Part shown: positions 10,854 through 22,343 of the stretch, one piece after another
How positions within the stretch are numbered: position 1 is the first letter of the stretch
Layout of the letters: each line of letters opens with the position of its first letter
Assembly: GCF_032854445.1 (NCBI RefSeq)
Contig: NC_088303.1
Coordinates: forward strand, 3,975,501 to 4,039,500
Direction: 5' to 3'
Length of the DNA stretch: 64,000 nt
From: Liolophura sinensis
Taxonomy: Eukaryota > Mollusca > Polyplacophora > Chitonida > Chitonidae
The notes under the pieces: model-generated
Told to the model about the DNA's origin: nothing
Databases searched by the model: none
Seen by the model: the letters and a program-made list of their open reading frames with translations, nothing else
Made by a program: the position numbers and the translations under genes

Positions 10854-12418
10854 AGAAGAGGTTATTCCACTTACAGTGAATTCACACAGGCACATGAGAC
10901 CTTAATCTAACTAGGTATAAGTTTTGGGGAATTTTAGCCCAGTCCGTGTTTCGAAAACAACTATGTTATCGTCGGTTGAATACCATAAATTTGTTCGAGT
11001 GAGGGGTGGAAATGATAACCCACGAGAACAATATTTATGGTATTCAACCTTCACTGTGCAATATTCTATTTATTATTTATATCCTGGCATTTTCTCGACA
11101 TGTATATAAATGCGTATCAATTTATCTGTTGCATCCGTGAAAAAAATAAGCAATGTGCCATTGCTTCGTCGTATTTCTGATTCTATTCATACGCGCTGCA
11201 ATTTCGTTCACGTCCGAGCTCACTGTGAGTAATTGTATAATTGTCTGTGAGTAATTATACATTCTACAAAGGTGCTTAATGCTAATGCAATATAGGCATT
11301 TACGTAAATTAATCACTTGAAGAATTTCTATCTCTTTTTTTTTTTTTTTTGGCGAACTGTATATTGCGCGGAAGTGCACGGCCTTGTGATGCGGTCTACA
11401 AAAATTTCACGGTCTCCAGCAGTGTAATAACAAAATGTAATAACAAAAGTGATATCTAACTAGTGGAGATATCATTTTTATCAGTGAAGGAAATACTGGG
11501 GTTTCACTGATGTATAAATAATAAGTATATTCTTTTTTCAGAGTAGATATTTTTGGTCGGTTATTATTGGCTCAAAAAACTTGTCAATCGCCCTTTTAAT
11601 GGTGAACGGCATACCCTTAGTTTTCATTCTCACGTTACAGGAGTACATTTTTTTCTCGGACGAAGCCGAGTACTGCCGATAAGTCAAGTAGCCTATCCCT
11701 ACGTGACAAAAATGCAGCAAAATTGGAAATGACAGAAAAGTTTCATTTCCGTATGATCTTAGCCTGATCTTTTCATTTAACAATTCCTTTAGAGTACAAC
11801 GAGTGCAGTCTTCAGTTTTCCATAAACAGATAAAGATAAAGAGAAAGGCAATTACCCAACATATCCAGCCGTCCCATCATGAGCTCGCCTTCTAAATAAA
11901 TATTTTGAATCGTCATTATGACGAAAAATCTTTACCAAATGTTCTACATGTCTGCATGTTTCGCGCAAAACAATTTTTTATAGATTGGTCTTATTTTTCT
12001 AACTCATTCGTCTTAGTACCAGTACAAGTAATATCATTAGAAGGACAACTCTGTCGCATAAGTCATTTTAAAGTGTTGGAATGCAACAATAACTCACAGA
12101 AGCAGATGTACCACTACTGGACACGTTTTGTGCTTTACTCTTGTAAACATGTGTGGAAGCAGACTGAGGCAATTTCTGTAGCTTATGGGATTTTGGCTGA
12201 CATAAATATACATTGGACATTGGACGCTGAATGCGCTCTTCTGAGACAAAGGCTTACTAAACTTGGCATAAATATTACTGAACTACACATTCTACTTGAT
12301 GCGTTTGACCTGAATAGTTGACACGAAGTAGATATGTACGTATTTATGCTGGAGTATTAAAACAAGCTTACAGGTAAGCCCATTAATAGGCGTGTGAAAG
12401 ATGTTTAATGTCCTGCAC

Positions 12419-12663
12419 GTGCGAGATAAATGCATGTGTACGCCGTGTGATGTTTTGTAGGCGCCAGGTAAATGCGTGTGTACGCCGTGTGATGTTTTGT
12501 AGGCGCCAGGTAAATGCGTGTGTACGCCGTGTGATGTTTTGTAGGTGCCAGGTAAATGCGTGTGTACGCCGTGTGATGTTTTGTAAGTGCCAGGTAAATG
12601 CGTGTGTACGCCGTGTGATGTTTTGTAGGCGCCAGGTAAATGCGTGTGTACGCCGTGTGATGA
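12419..12663 (+). repeat. 42-bp minisatellite, about 6 units (copy 1)
   Basis: Units contain CCAGGTAAATGCGTGTGTAC and GCCGTGTGATGTTTTGTAG. Since 42 is divisible by three, one frame stays open (QVNACVRRVMFC repeated), but it opens and closes with the array. It is homologous to the single monomer at about 7860. Confidence 0.9.
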
Positions 12664-12967
12664 CTTCTGTATATTCTAAATGCTAATCTTAATTTAACAT
12701 AGTATTATGTATTCTTAGTGATGCTTGGATGTAGTTTGTTACACACCAACAAATACATTTTGTTATGTATAACATATATAGTAAAGCTTGCCGCAGAAAC
12801 ACGATCTACACTACTCAGTGTATGCGTCAGGCAAATGTGTGTGTAAGCCATGTTCTATCTCCTACGCGGCCAGAAGAAGTGCCAATAAACAGGATCGTTG
12901 TAGTGGCTGTTTAGTATAGTATTTTTGCAATGCCATATAGTATTTTCAATAAGCCGGGTGAAACCTT

Positions 12968-13115
12968 TTCAGTGGCCTAATGGTTACAGCTTTCGCCTCC
13001 AACCAAGAGATTGGGCTCGATCCCTGGTCTGGTCACACCAACGATTTTAAAAATGGTATTTTCTGCTGACTCACTTGGCGCTCAGCACTGAGAGGCTAAA
13101 TCTTAATGCTGTTAG
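12968..13115 (+). mobile_element. tRNA-derived SINE, family 2 (copy 1)
   Basis: AGTGGCCTAATGGTTACAGC (box A-like) and GGGCTCGATCCCTGG (box B-like) are followed by the family 2 body with TTTTAAAAATGG and TTGGCGCTCAGCACTGAGAG. The box B is better kept here than at 8069. The element is duplicated at 19542. Confidence 0.75.
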
Positions 13116-13507
13116 GCTAAATCTATGGCGAACAAAAGCTATGTGATAAACTAGACGCTTTAAGTGCTAATGGTTACATTTAATATATCCTCCATGGGAC
13201 TTAATATCCATCAAATAGCATATGTGCTATAATGGAACTCCGTGTTACTTAATTCCCGTGGGATTCTCTATACAGATATGTATGGAACAAATCACTGACA
13301 GGCGTAACCTTGTGTTAACTGGCGTGCTGATCAGGATGGGGATAATGCGGGGGGGAAAAGGTAACGTGTGCAATCAACGCGATGTGTAAAACTCCCCACT
13401 GCCCTGAGTCAGGGTGTAGTTACTATGGTATTACATAAAAACACAGTGCAGGCTACATATTTCTACATTGCACACGAATTGGGACATTTTGGCATTCTAA
13501 CCTTAGC

Positions 13508-13925
13508 GGTGAATTGATGTCGCCAGAACTACATGGAGCATAGCCATGAATTGATCACACCAGGACGTCATAGAGCATAGCCGTGAATTGATCGCACCAG
13601 AACTACATGGAGCATAACCGTAAACTGATCACACCAGGACGCCATGGAGCATAACCGTGGATTGATCACACCAGGACGCCATGGAGTATAACCGTGGAGA
13701 TTGATCACGCCAGAACTACACATAGATTGACAGAGAACTGATGACTCAAGAACTACATTGAGCATAACCCTGAATCGATCACACCAGAACGTCATGGAGC
13801 ATGAACGTAAATTGATGACGCCAGAACACCATAGAGTATAAAGGTAAATTGATAACGCCAGAGCTACTAGAGTATGACCGTGAATTGATCACGTCAGGAC
13901 GCCATGGTGCATAACCTTGATCATA
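13508..13925. repeat. 37-bp minisatellite (copy 1)
   Basis: About eleven units of roughly 37 bp are built from GAATTGATCACACCAGGACG followed by CCATGGAGCATAACCGT. Units are quite diverged, suggesting an older array. The minus-strand open frame inside it is an effect of the repeat. Confidence 0.9.
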
Positions 13926-13935
13926 ATTGATCTCG

Positions 13936-14592
13936 CCAAAACCACATGCCTAGTTTACGGAGGTCACTAAAAGTAAAACACCCCTAGTCCGTGGACGTCA
14001 CTGAGAGCAAAACGCCTACAGATCATATGCGCCACTGAGAGCAGAAAACCTCTAGTTCAGGAGGTAACTGGGGGTAAAACGCCTACATATGTAGTTCGTG
14101 GACGTCAGTGAAAGTAAACCACTCATAGTTCGTGGACGTGACAGAGAGTAGGACAATTTAGTTCACGAGGTCAGTGAACTAAATCTTGGATGTCACCGAG
14201 AGTAAATCACTGAGTATTTAACCTCTAGTTCATGGGCGTCACTGAGAATAAAGTACCTCTTGTTCACGGGCGTCACTGAGTGTTGAACACCTCTATTTCA
14301 TGAACATCACCAAAACTGAAATACCACTTGTTCATGGACGGCACTAAGTGTTGAACACCTCTAGTTCATGAACGTCACCAAAACTGAATCACCACTTGTT
14401 CATGGACGTCCGTGTGGGTTAACCTCTTGTTCATATATGTCACTGAAAGTAAAATACCTTTACTTAGTGGACGTCACAGAGGGTAAAACACCTCCAATTC
14501 ATGGACGTCACTGAGAGTTGAACACCTGTTGTTCATGGAAGTCACTCAGGGTAAAACACCTTAGTTCATGGGCGTCATTGAAGGTAAAATAC
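13936..14592. repeat. 34-36-bp degenerate minisatellite (copy 1)
   Basis: About nineteen diverged units contain AGTTCATGGACGTCACTGAG followed by AGTAAAACACCTCT. Unit length varies by a few bases. One unit is partly inverted, giving a perfect 11-bp inverted repeat at 14156-14184. Confidence 0.85.
14156..14184. repeat. Perfect 11-bp inverted repeat
   Basis: ATTTAGTTCAC and GTGAACTAAAT flank the 7-base loop GAGGTCA. It lies inside the 34-36-bp array and is kept in the second copy at 20730-20758. Confidence 0.9.
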
Positions 14593-14594
14593 CT

Positions 14595-14613
14595 CAAGTT
14601 CTCGGAGAACTTG
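14595..14613. repeat. 9-bp palindrome followed by a T run
   Basis: CAAGTTCTC, G, GAGAACTTG is a perfect hairpin directly after the array and before CTTTTTT. The same structure is at 21169-21187. It looks like a terminator hairpin, but in a eukaryotic genome that reading has no support. Confidence 0.8.
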
Positions 14614-14867
14614 CTTTTTTAATACACTTACACAGAATTAAAGGTAAAAGGAACGTAATTTCAAAACAAGATCTGGTCAATAGGTTAATCTAAAATTCAC
14701 CAAATTTCATATGATTTCATATTAGTACGATAACCGGTTATAAAATAATAAATATAATATTTCACGATACATCCTAACACCGTAAATGGGATAACCCACT
14801 GGGTTAATCACCAGTCCTAACTTCAAAAAACGTCTGTGATATTCAAACTTCATTGGGCATAGCTGTA

Positions 14868-15000
14868 TTTATTTATTTATTTGATTGTTGTTAAATGTAA
14901 TGCTGAAGAATGTTTAGTTTACTTACTTGCGGGTAATGTGATGAGTGGAGAAAAACAAGGTGCCCGGGTGAAACTACCAACCTTAGCAAGTTACTGACAA
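14868..15000 (-). mobile_element. SINE family 3 fragment (copy 1)
   Basis: A TTTATTTATTTATTTGATTG tract leads into a body (TGCTGAAGAATGTTTAGTTT, AACCTTAGCAAGTTACTGAC) that resembles 24090-24240 more than family 1. It is a diverged minus-orientation SINE fragment. Confidence 0.5.
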
Positions 15001-15472
15001 ACATCCCGAGACGTGACGCACAGATGCTCAAATTATATTGGTGGAAGATAATGGAAGATCTTCAATGAACGTTAAACTGGGCAGAAGGGCCACACGGCCT
15101 ATATTGGCCACTACTTGTCACCAAAGCCTCAAAAGTAATGAGAATGGAGGAATCTTCAAATGATCAGCACAGGGATAAGATGATGTAAGGATACATCTGG
15201 GGCTGTGACAGATGAACACCTATAGGTGTATCCACGTATCTTGCACTTATCCAGCACCATCGTACCGGTGCATTATCAAACGGTCGTCGCACCATCAACT
15301 CAACCGAAAGGTGTCTAAACCAGCTGTAAGCGGCTATTCAACACAGCCAGCGTTGAATGTTTTGCCAGCGTTTATTTATATGTCTGTCTGTCTGATAATT
15401 TACAACAACAAAAAAACAATTAATGCACTGATTTTGATTAAATTTTGTGACTGCTTGGCACCGGGCCAAGCA

Positions 15473-15663
15473 TCAATCCATTAAAGTTTCGTAGGGATCT
15501 TGATCCGGGTCCACAATATTTTGAAATGAGTCTTCACGCCTGCAAGATGGATATAAATGCAGAGTATTGTCCACTGGCTTGTAGTGTGGGAATTTGTACA
15601 TTTTGTCGTGGTGGACGTTTACGAAATGCCTTCCAGTTTGAAAATAGACCGAATACCTGCTCC
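15473..15663 (-). CDS. Candidate terminal exon, unknown protein (copy 2)
   Basis: Same acceptor, frame and stop as 8735-8925. Three substitutions lie close together near the 3' end and give two amino-acid replacements. The rest of the exon is unchanged, which reflects recent duplication more than proven constraint. Confidence 0.3.
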
Positions 15664-15958
15664 CTGGCATGGAGAGGAAACAATACTATATTATCCCAAA
15701 AACATGTATTCTAGACTGGTGACGTTAAGTAAATTGCAACTAACATCACTGCATTTTTAAGAAATGCTAAGAAACGTGTACGTTGCTACTTTTTAAGCTA
15801 CATATGAACTGTCCAGACTGAGATAAACTGACAAGAAGCCTGATATCACCGATATAGTACTATACACCATTTACTTATCACCATGCTGCCTTGGTTTTGT
15901 GCTGTAGTCTTTCATAATTATTCTACACATGATGAAACTGTTCTCCGTCTGGTTTCAG

Positions 15959-16096
15959 ACTGACAGAGCTGGGGATGGGCGCCTCCATTGGTGTGGCCGG
16001 ATGTATTGTGATACGACATCGACATCAACGCTCCGGATTTCGTCGGTGTCGACTTCAGCCGCAGAATACGACATGCTTCGTCACGTGGTCGTATGA
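15959..16096 (+). CDS. Candidate terminal exon, unknown protein (copy 2)
   Basis: Copy of 9221-9358 with the same acceptor. One A-to-G change near the end replaces an Ile by Val in the 45-codon frame and removes the stop of the alternative frame, which here runs on to about 16178. Confidence 0.25.
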   Translation, partial: TDRAGDGRLHWCGRMYCDTTSTSTLRISSVSTSAAEYDMLRHVVV

Positions 16097-16441
16097 ATAC
16101 TCGATAACTGTACAGATTAATGCATTCGTTTCATTACATGAACGTTCTGGCTCACACAATCTTGCTTTTACACAGTGAACGTGCGACTTCGCGTCAACAT
16201 TATTTATTGATTATTATGACTAGGGTAAGGCCTATACGTTTTTAATTTTTCGTATATATAAATTTTATTGTTCCCGAGAATCACCTATCATTCGAAGGGT
16301 TTTCTTGCGCTAAGTTTTGTGTAAGTTATTGGAAAACCGCATTTTCGTTTTTTATCTGATAAAAGGTATTGTAGTGATCGGTGCACATTGTGTCAGAAGT
16401 AAGTTTATATAAATGGTGGAGTAACCAAAACGGCTGAATGC

Positions 16442-16586
16442 GTCTTACCAAAGACAATAGCGATGTATACGTCCTACCAAAGACTATAGCCATGTATACG
16501 TCCTACCAATGACTGTAGCGATGTATACGTCCTACCAAAGACTATAGCCATGTATACGTCCTACCAAGGACTATAGCCATGTATTC
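16442..16586. repeat. 29-bp minisatellite, 5 units (copy 2)
   Basis: Five units (145 bp) of the array that has eleven in copy 1. The flanks on both sides are the same as in copy 1. Confidence 0.95.
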
Positions 16587-17346
16587 GTCCTACCACAGGC
16601 TGTCGAGAAACGAACACATTTTACTTTTAATGGCCTCTAATTATATTATCGGTTCCAAACCATACTGTGCTCATAAACTGTTTGCCATCTGTCTATAAAT
16701 ACCAAATAAAATCAAACAAACTGCATGCACATGTCCTCTGTAGGTGTATTTGTCGTTTGCTTTTCACCGTAAAATGACTTAAATGTGTGCGGACATTTAA
16801 CATTGAGGCCTTCATGCTGTGTTAACACAGTTACTAGAGAAATTAGGCTGAACTTTTATATGAAGGAAGGCGTACATAATAGAATTGTCACCGTGGTTCG
16901 AAAAGATTAACCTTATGTGAAACCCTCGAATGGGTCGAGCTGAAGTGTGTAGTTTTACAAAGCAGTCGCGACTTAGTCCTGACATCACGTTCATGACAAA
17001 ATATATGGACAATATATGCGTTACCTTAGAAAGTGTTCTTGACCAAACCTTGCGAGAACTTTGTATAACGGACCTTGTGACGTACATAAGTGTGCCACGC
17101 TTTGCTCTCAAGTCGTGTCGCCATGTTCCCAGCTTTGCTCTCACGTTAAACGCCCAGAATCGTTGCATTCAATAAAGCGATCGTTTCGTTGAAAATAAAG
17201 ACCGTAATATTTTCTATTCATTTCTAACCAGATGACTGAGTTGCTAGGATAGGTTCATCCACATTAGAAGTAAGAAGTCATCAATTCATCAATATATACT
17301 GAATTTCCGACACTTAAATAACAATCTAGAGATCTGTGAAAATGCC

Positions 17347-17417
17347 GGCTCGAGTGAGACCCGAACTCACGACTTATGGTGTTTAGCCCAACGCGCTACC
17401 ACTGAGCTACCAATTCA
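17347..17417 (-). pseudogene. tRNA-like element (copy 2)
   Basis: As at 10783-10853, but with the intact box B-like GAGTTCGGGTCTCAC, so the T-arm is a perfect 5-bp stem with a 7-base loop. The acceptor ends do not pair, so it is a pseudogene or SINE head. Confidence 0.55.
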
Positions 17418-18986
17418 AGAAGAGGTTATTCCACTTACAGTGAATTCACACAGGCACATGAGACCTTAATCTAACTAGGTATAAGTTTTGGGGAATTTTA
17501 GCCCAGTCCGTGTTTCGAAAACAACTATGTTATCGTCGGTTGAATACCATAAATTTGTTCGAGTGAGGGGTGGAAATGATAACCCACGAGAACAATATTT
17601 ATGGTATTCAACCTTCACTGTGCAATATTCTATTTATTATTTATATCCTGGCATTTTCTCGACATGTATATAAATGCGTATCAAATTTATCTGTTGCATC
17701 CGTGAAAAAAATAAGCAATGTGCCATTGCTTCGTCGTATTTCTGATTCTATTCATACGCGCTGCAATTTCGTTCACGTCCGAGCTCACTGTGAGTAATTG
17801 TATAATTGTCTGTGAGTAATTATACATTCTACAAAGGTGCTTAATGCTAATGCAATATAGGCATTTACGTAAATTAATCACTTGAAGAATTTCTATCTCT
17901 TTTTTTTTTTTTTTTTGGCGAACTGTATATTGCGCGAAAGTGCACGGCCTTGTGATGCGGTCTACAAAGATTTCACGGTCTCCAGCAGTGTAATAACAAA
18001 ATGTAATAACAAAAGTGATATCTAACTAGTGGAGATATCATTTTTATCAGTGAAGGAAATACTGGGGTTTCACTGATGTATAAATAATAAGTATATTCTT
18101 TTTTCAGAGTAGATATTTTTGGTCGGTTATTATTGGCTCAAAAAAACTTGTCAATCGCCCTTTTAATGGTGAACGGCATACCCTTAGTTTTCATTCTCAC
18201 GTTACAGGAGTACATTTTTTTCTCCGACGAAGCCGAGTACTGCCGATAAGTCAAGTAGCCTATCCCTACGTGACAAAAATGCAGCAAAATTGGAAATGAC
18301 AGAAAAGTTTCATTTCCGTATGATCTTAGCCTGATCTTTTCATTTAACAATTCCTTTAGAGTACAACGAGTGCAGTCTTCAGTTTTCCATAAACAGATAA
18401 AGATAAAGAGAAAGGCAATTACCCAACATATCCAGCCGTCCCATCATGAGCTCGCCTTCTAAATAAATATTTTGAATCGTCATTATGACGAAAAATCTTT
18501 ACCAAATGTTCTGCATGTCTGCATGTTTCGCGCAAAACAATTTTTTTATAGATTGGTCTTATTTTTCTAACTCATTCGTCTTAGTACCAGTACAAGTAAT
18601 ATCATTAGAAGGACAACTCTGTCGCATAAGTCATTTTAAAGTGTTGGAATGCAACAATAACTCACAGAAGCAGATGTACCACTACTGGACACGTTTTGTG
18701 CTTTACTCTTGTAAACATGTGTGGAAGCAGACTGAGGCAATTTCTGTAGCTTATGGGATTTTGGCTGACATAAATATACATTGGACATTGGACGCTGAAT
18801 GCGCTCTTCTGAGACAAAGGCTTACTAAACTTGGCATAAATATTACTGAAGTACACATTCTACTTGATGCGTTTGACCTGAATAGTTGACACGAAGTAGA
18901 TATGTACGTATTTATGCTGGAGTATTAAAACAAGCTTACAGGTAAGCCCATTAATAGGCGTGTGAAAGATGTTTAATGTCCTGCAC

Positions 18987-19231
18987 ATGCGAGGTAAATG
19001 CATGTGTACGCCGTGTGATGTTTTGTAATCGCCAGGTAAATGCGTGTGTACGCCGTGTGATGTTTTGTAGGCGCCAGGTAAATGCGTGTGTACGCCGTGT
19101 GATGTTTTGTAGGTGCCAGGTAAATGCGTGTGTACGCCGTGTGATGTTTTGTAAGTGCCAGGTAAATGCGTGTGTACGCCGTGTGATGTTTTGTAGGCGC
19201 CAGGTAAATGCGTGTGTACGCCGTGTGATGA
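18987..19231 (+). repeat. 42-bp minisatellite, about 6 units (copy 2)
   Basis: Same unit number as in copy 1 with a few substitutions (for example GTAATCGCCAGG in the second unit). The array length has not changed since the duplication, unlike the 29-bp array. Confidence 0.9.
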
Positions 19232-19541
19232 CTTCTGTATATTCTAAATGCTAATCTTAATTTAAAATAATATTATGTATTCTTAGTGATGCTTGGATGT
19301 AGTTTGTTACACACCAACAAATACATTTTGTTATGTATAACATATATAGTAAAGCTTGCTGCAGAAACATGATCTGCTCTTCTACTACTCAGTGTATGCG
19401 TCAGGCAAATGTGTGTGTAAGCCATGTTCTATCTCCTGCGCGGCCAGAAGACGTGCCAATAAACAGGATCGTTGTAGTGGCTGTTTAGTATAGTATTTTT
19501 GCAATGCCATATAGTATTTTCAATAAGCCGGGTGAAACCTT

Positions 19542-19689
19542 TTCAGTGGCCTAATGGTTACAGCTTTCGCCTCCAACCAAGAGATTGGGCTCGATCCCTG
19601 GTCTGGTCACACCAACGATTTTAAAAATGGTATTTGTTGCTGACTCACTTGGCGCTCAGCACTGAGAGGCTAAATCTTAATGCTGTTAG
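19542..19689 (+). mobile_element. tRNA-derived SINE, family 2 (copy 2)
   Basis: Copy of the element at 12968, with AGTGGCCTAATGGTTACAGC and GGGCTCGATCCCTGG. It arrived by the segmental duplication, not by new transposition. Confidence 0.75.
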
Positions 19690-20081
19690 GCTAAATCTAT
19701 GGCGAACAAAAGCTATGTGATAAACTAGACGCTTTAAGTGCTAATGGTTACATTTAATATATCCTCCATGGGACTTAATATCCATCAAATAGCATATGTG
19801 CTATAATGGAACTCCGTGTTACTTAATTCCCGTGGGATTCTCTATACAGATATGTATGGAACAAATCACTGACAGGCGTAACCTTGTGTTAACTGGCGTG
19901 CTGATCAGGATGGGGATAATGCGGGGGGAAAAAGGTAACGTGTGCAATCAACGCGATGTGTAAAACTCCCCACTGCCCTGAGTCAGGGTGTAGTTACTAT
20001 GGTATTACATAAAAACACAGTGCAGGCTACATATTTCTACATTGCACACGAATTGGGACATTTTGGCATTCTAACCTTAGC

Positions 20082-20499
20082 GGTGAATTGATGTCGCCAG
20101 AACTACATGGAGCATAGCCATGAATTGATCACACCAGGACGTCATAGAGCATAGCCGTGAATTGATCGCACCAGAACTACATGGAGCATAACCGTAAACT
20201 GATCACACCAGGACGCCATGGAGCATAACCGTGGATTGATCACACCAGGACGCCATGGAGTATAACCGTGGAGATTGATCACGCCAGAACTACACATAGA
20301 TTGACAGAGAACTGATGACTCAAGAACTACATTGAGCATAACCCTGAATCGATCACACCAGAACGTCATGGAGCATGAACGTAAATTGATGACGCCAGAA
20401 CACCATAGAGTATAAAGGTAAATTGATAACGCCAGAGCTACTAGAGTATGACCGTGAATTGATCACGTCAGGACGCCATGGTGCATAACCTTGATCATA
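20082..20499. repeat. 37-bp minisatellite (copy 2)
   Basis: Duplicate of 13508-13925, nearly unchanged. Confidence 0.9.
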
Positions 20500-20509
20500 A
20501 TTGATCTCG

Positions 20510-21166
20510 CCAAAACCACATGCCTAGTTTACGGAGGTCACTAAAAGTAAAACACCCCTAGTCCGTGGACGTCACTGAGAGCAAAACGCCTACAGATCAT
20601 ATGCGCCACTGAGAGCAGAAAACCTCTAGTTCAGGAGGTAACTGGGGGTAAAACGCCTACATATGTAGTTCGTGGACGTCAGTGAAAGTAAACCACTCAT
20701 AGTTCGTGGACGTGACAGAGAGTAGGACAATTTAGTTCACGAGGTCAGTGAACTAAATCTTGGATGTCACCGAGAGTAAATCACTGAGTATTTAACCTCT
20801 AGTTCATGGGCGTCACTGAGAATAAAGTACCTCTTGTTCACGGGCGTCACTGAGTGTTGAACACCTCTATTTCATGAACATCACCAAAACTGAAATACCA
20901 CTTGTTCATGGACGGCACTAAGTGTTGAACACCTCTAGTTCATGAACGTCACCAAAACTGAATCACCACTTGTTCATGGACGTCCGTGTGGGTTAACCTC
21001 TTGTTCATATATGTCACTGAAAGTAAAATACCTTTACTTAGTGGACGTCACAGAGGGTAAAACACCTCCAATTCATGGACGTCACTGAGAGTTGAACACC
21101 TGTTGTTCATGGAAGTCACTCAGGGTAAAACACCTTAGTTCATGGGCGTCATTGAAGGTAAAATAC
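20510..21166. repeat. 34-36-bp minisatellite (copy 2)
   Basis: Duplicate of 13936-14592, nearly unchanged and including the 11-bp inverted repeat. Confidence 0.85.
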
Positions 21167-21441
21167 CTCAAGTTCTCGGAGAACTTGCTTTTTTAATACA
21201 CTTACACAGAATTAAAGGTAAAAGGAACGTAATTTCAAAACAAGATCTGGTCAATAGGTTAATCTAAAATTCACCAAATTTCATATGATTTCATATTAGT
21301 ACGATAACCGGTTATAAAATAATAAATATAATATTTCACGATACATCCTAACACCGTAAATGGGATAACCCACTGGGTTAATCACCAGTCCTAACTTCAA
21401 AAAACGTCTGTGATATTCAAACTTCATTGGGCATAGCTGTA

Positions 21442-21574
21442 TTTATTTATTTATTTGATTGTTGTTAAATGTAATGCTGAAGAATGTTTAGTTTACTTAC
21501 TTGCGGGTAATGTGATGAGTGGAGAAAAACAAGGTGCCCGGGTGAAACTACCAACCTTAGCAAGTTACTGACAA
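21442..21574 (-). mobile_element. SINE family 3 fragment (copy 2)
   Basis: Duplicate of 14868-15000. Confidence 0.5.
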
Positions 21575-21923
21575 ACATCCCGAGACGTGACGCACAGATG
21601 CTCAAATTATATTGGTGGAAGATAATGGAAGATCTTCAATGAACGTTAAACTGGGCAGAAGGGCCACACGGCCTATATTGGCCACTACTTGTCACCAAAG
21701 CCTCAAAAGTAATGAGAATGGAGGAATCTTCAAATGATCAGCACAGGGATAAGATGATGTAAGGATACATCTGGGGCTGTGACAGATGAACACCTATAGG
21801 TGTATCCACGTATCTTGCACTTATCCAGCACCATCGTACCGGTGCATTATCAAACGGTCGTCGCACCATCAACTCAACCGAAAGGTGTCTAAACCAGCTG
21901 TAAGCGGCTATTCAACACAGCCA

Positions 21924-22343
21924 TGTGACAAATATAAAAAGACTTCAGAATGAAAAATACAACCAGAGCAAGGACCTGTGATCATACGTAACCAGGTGAA
22001 ATCCACCTTCTTATATATTTACTTCAGTTAGGTTTTTGTTATAAAACCTCTACATGGAAATGCTTAAACAATAACAAGCACACGCCCCCTCCCATTGGCT
22101 ACCTTTATAGCAGAATTAGGTAAAAGTTACATCTGGAAATAATCCAGATTCCAGATAAAACAATGTGTTGAGAATTCCAAATGACTTTCAGCCGACATCT
22201 TGGATGGTCTAGCGATCTATCCATAATCCTTTCAGTTCCTGGATCATGGTCATTATCTTTCTTGAAACAAGGAATACACTGTATATCCGTGTTACAATTA
22301 TAGACTTTGAAAGATCTCAGTAATAAATCTGATATCTGAACTT
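21924..22343. other. Intergenic stretch, nothing recognised
   Basis: Single-copy sequence between the duplication and the 57-bp array. It shares short phrases (CCGGTGAAAT-type, ATGGAAATGCTTAAACAATA, CAGAATTA) with 26510-26660, the sequence just right of the 31-bp array, so the two arrays may sit in related elements. Confidence 0.5.

Larger units (their letters stand above)
8658..15349 (+). repeat. Segmental tandem duplication, copy 1
   Basis: A block of 6692 bp starts TGATAATTTACAA and ends TTCAACACAGCCA. It is repeated in the same orientation at 15393-21923 with only scattered substitutions and small indels. The offset between copies is 6738 up to the 29-bp array, 6564 after it, and creeps to 6574 near the end. 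The 174-bp step is exactly six 29-bp units. Inside each copy are a 29-bp, a 42-bp, a 37-bp and a roughly 35-bp minisatellite, a tRNA-like element, a family 2 SINE, a family 3 SINE and two exon-like segments. A misassembly or uncollapsed haplotype must be considered, but the 43-bp spacer and the different outer flanks fit a real recent duplication. Confidence 0.95.
15393..21923 (+). repeat. Segmental tandem duplication, copy 2
   Basis: Second copy of 8658-15349, 6531 bp, in the same orientation. It starts TGATAATTTACAA, right after a GTCT microsatellite in the 43-bp spacer (15350-15392), and ends TTCAACACAGCCA before unrelated sequence. It has five instead of eleven units in the 29-bp array. 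The T run at about 18541 has seven T instead of six, which shifts the frame of a 138-codon open frame seen in copy 1; that argues against coding there. Confidence 0.95.

Noticed and set aside
11905-12321. 138-codon open frame in the duplicated block
   Set aside because: It begins with a non-ATG codon, and the second copy has one extra T in the T run, which shifts the frame of the N-terminal third. No domain is recognisable.
14595-14630. Bacterial-type terminator (hairpin plus T run)
   Set aside because: The genome is eukaryotic, the hairpin sits at the edge of a minisatellite, and no prokaryotic gene is near.
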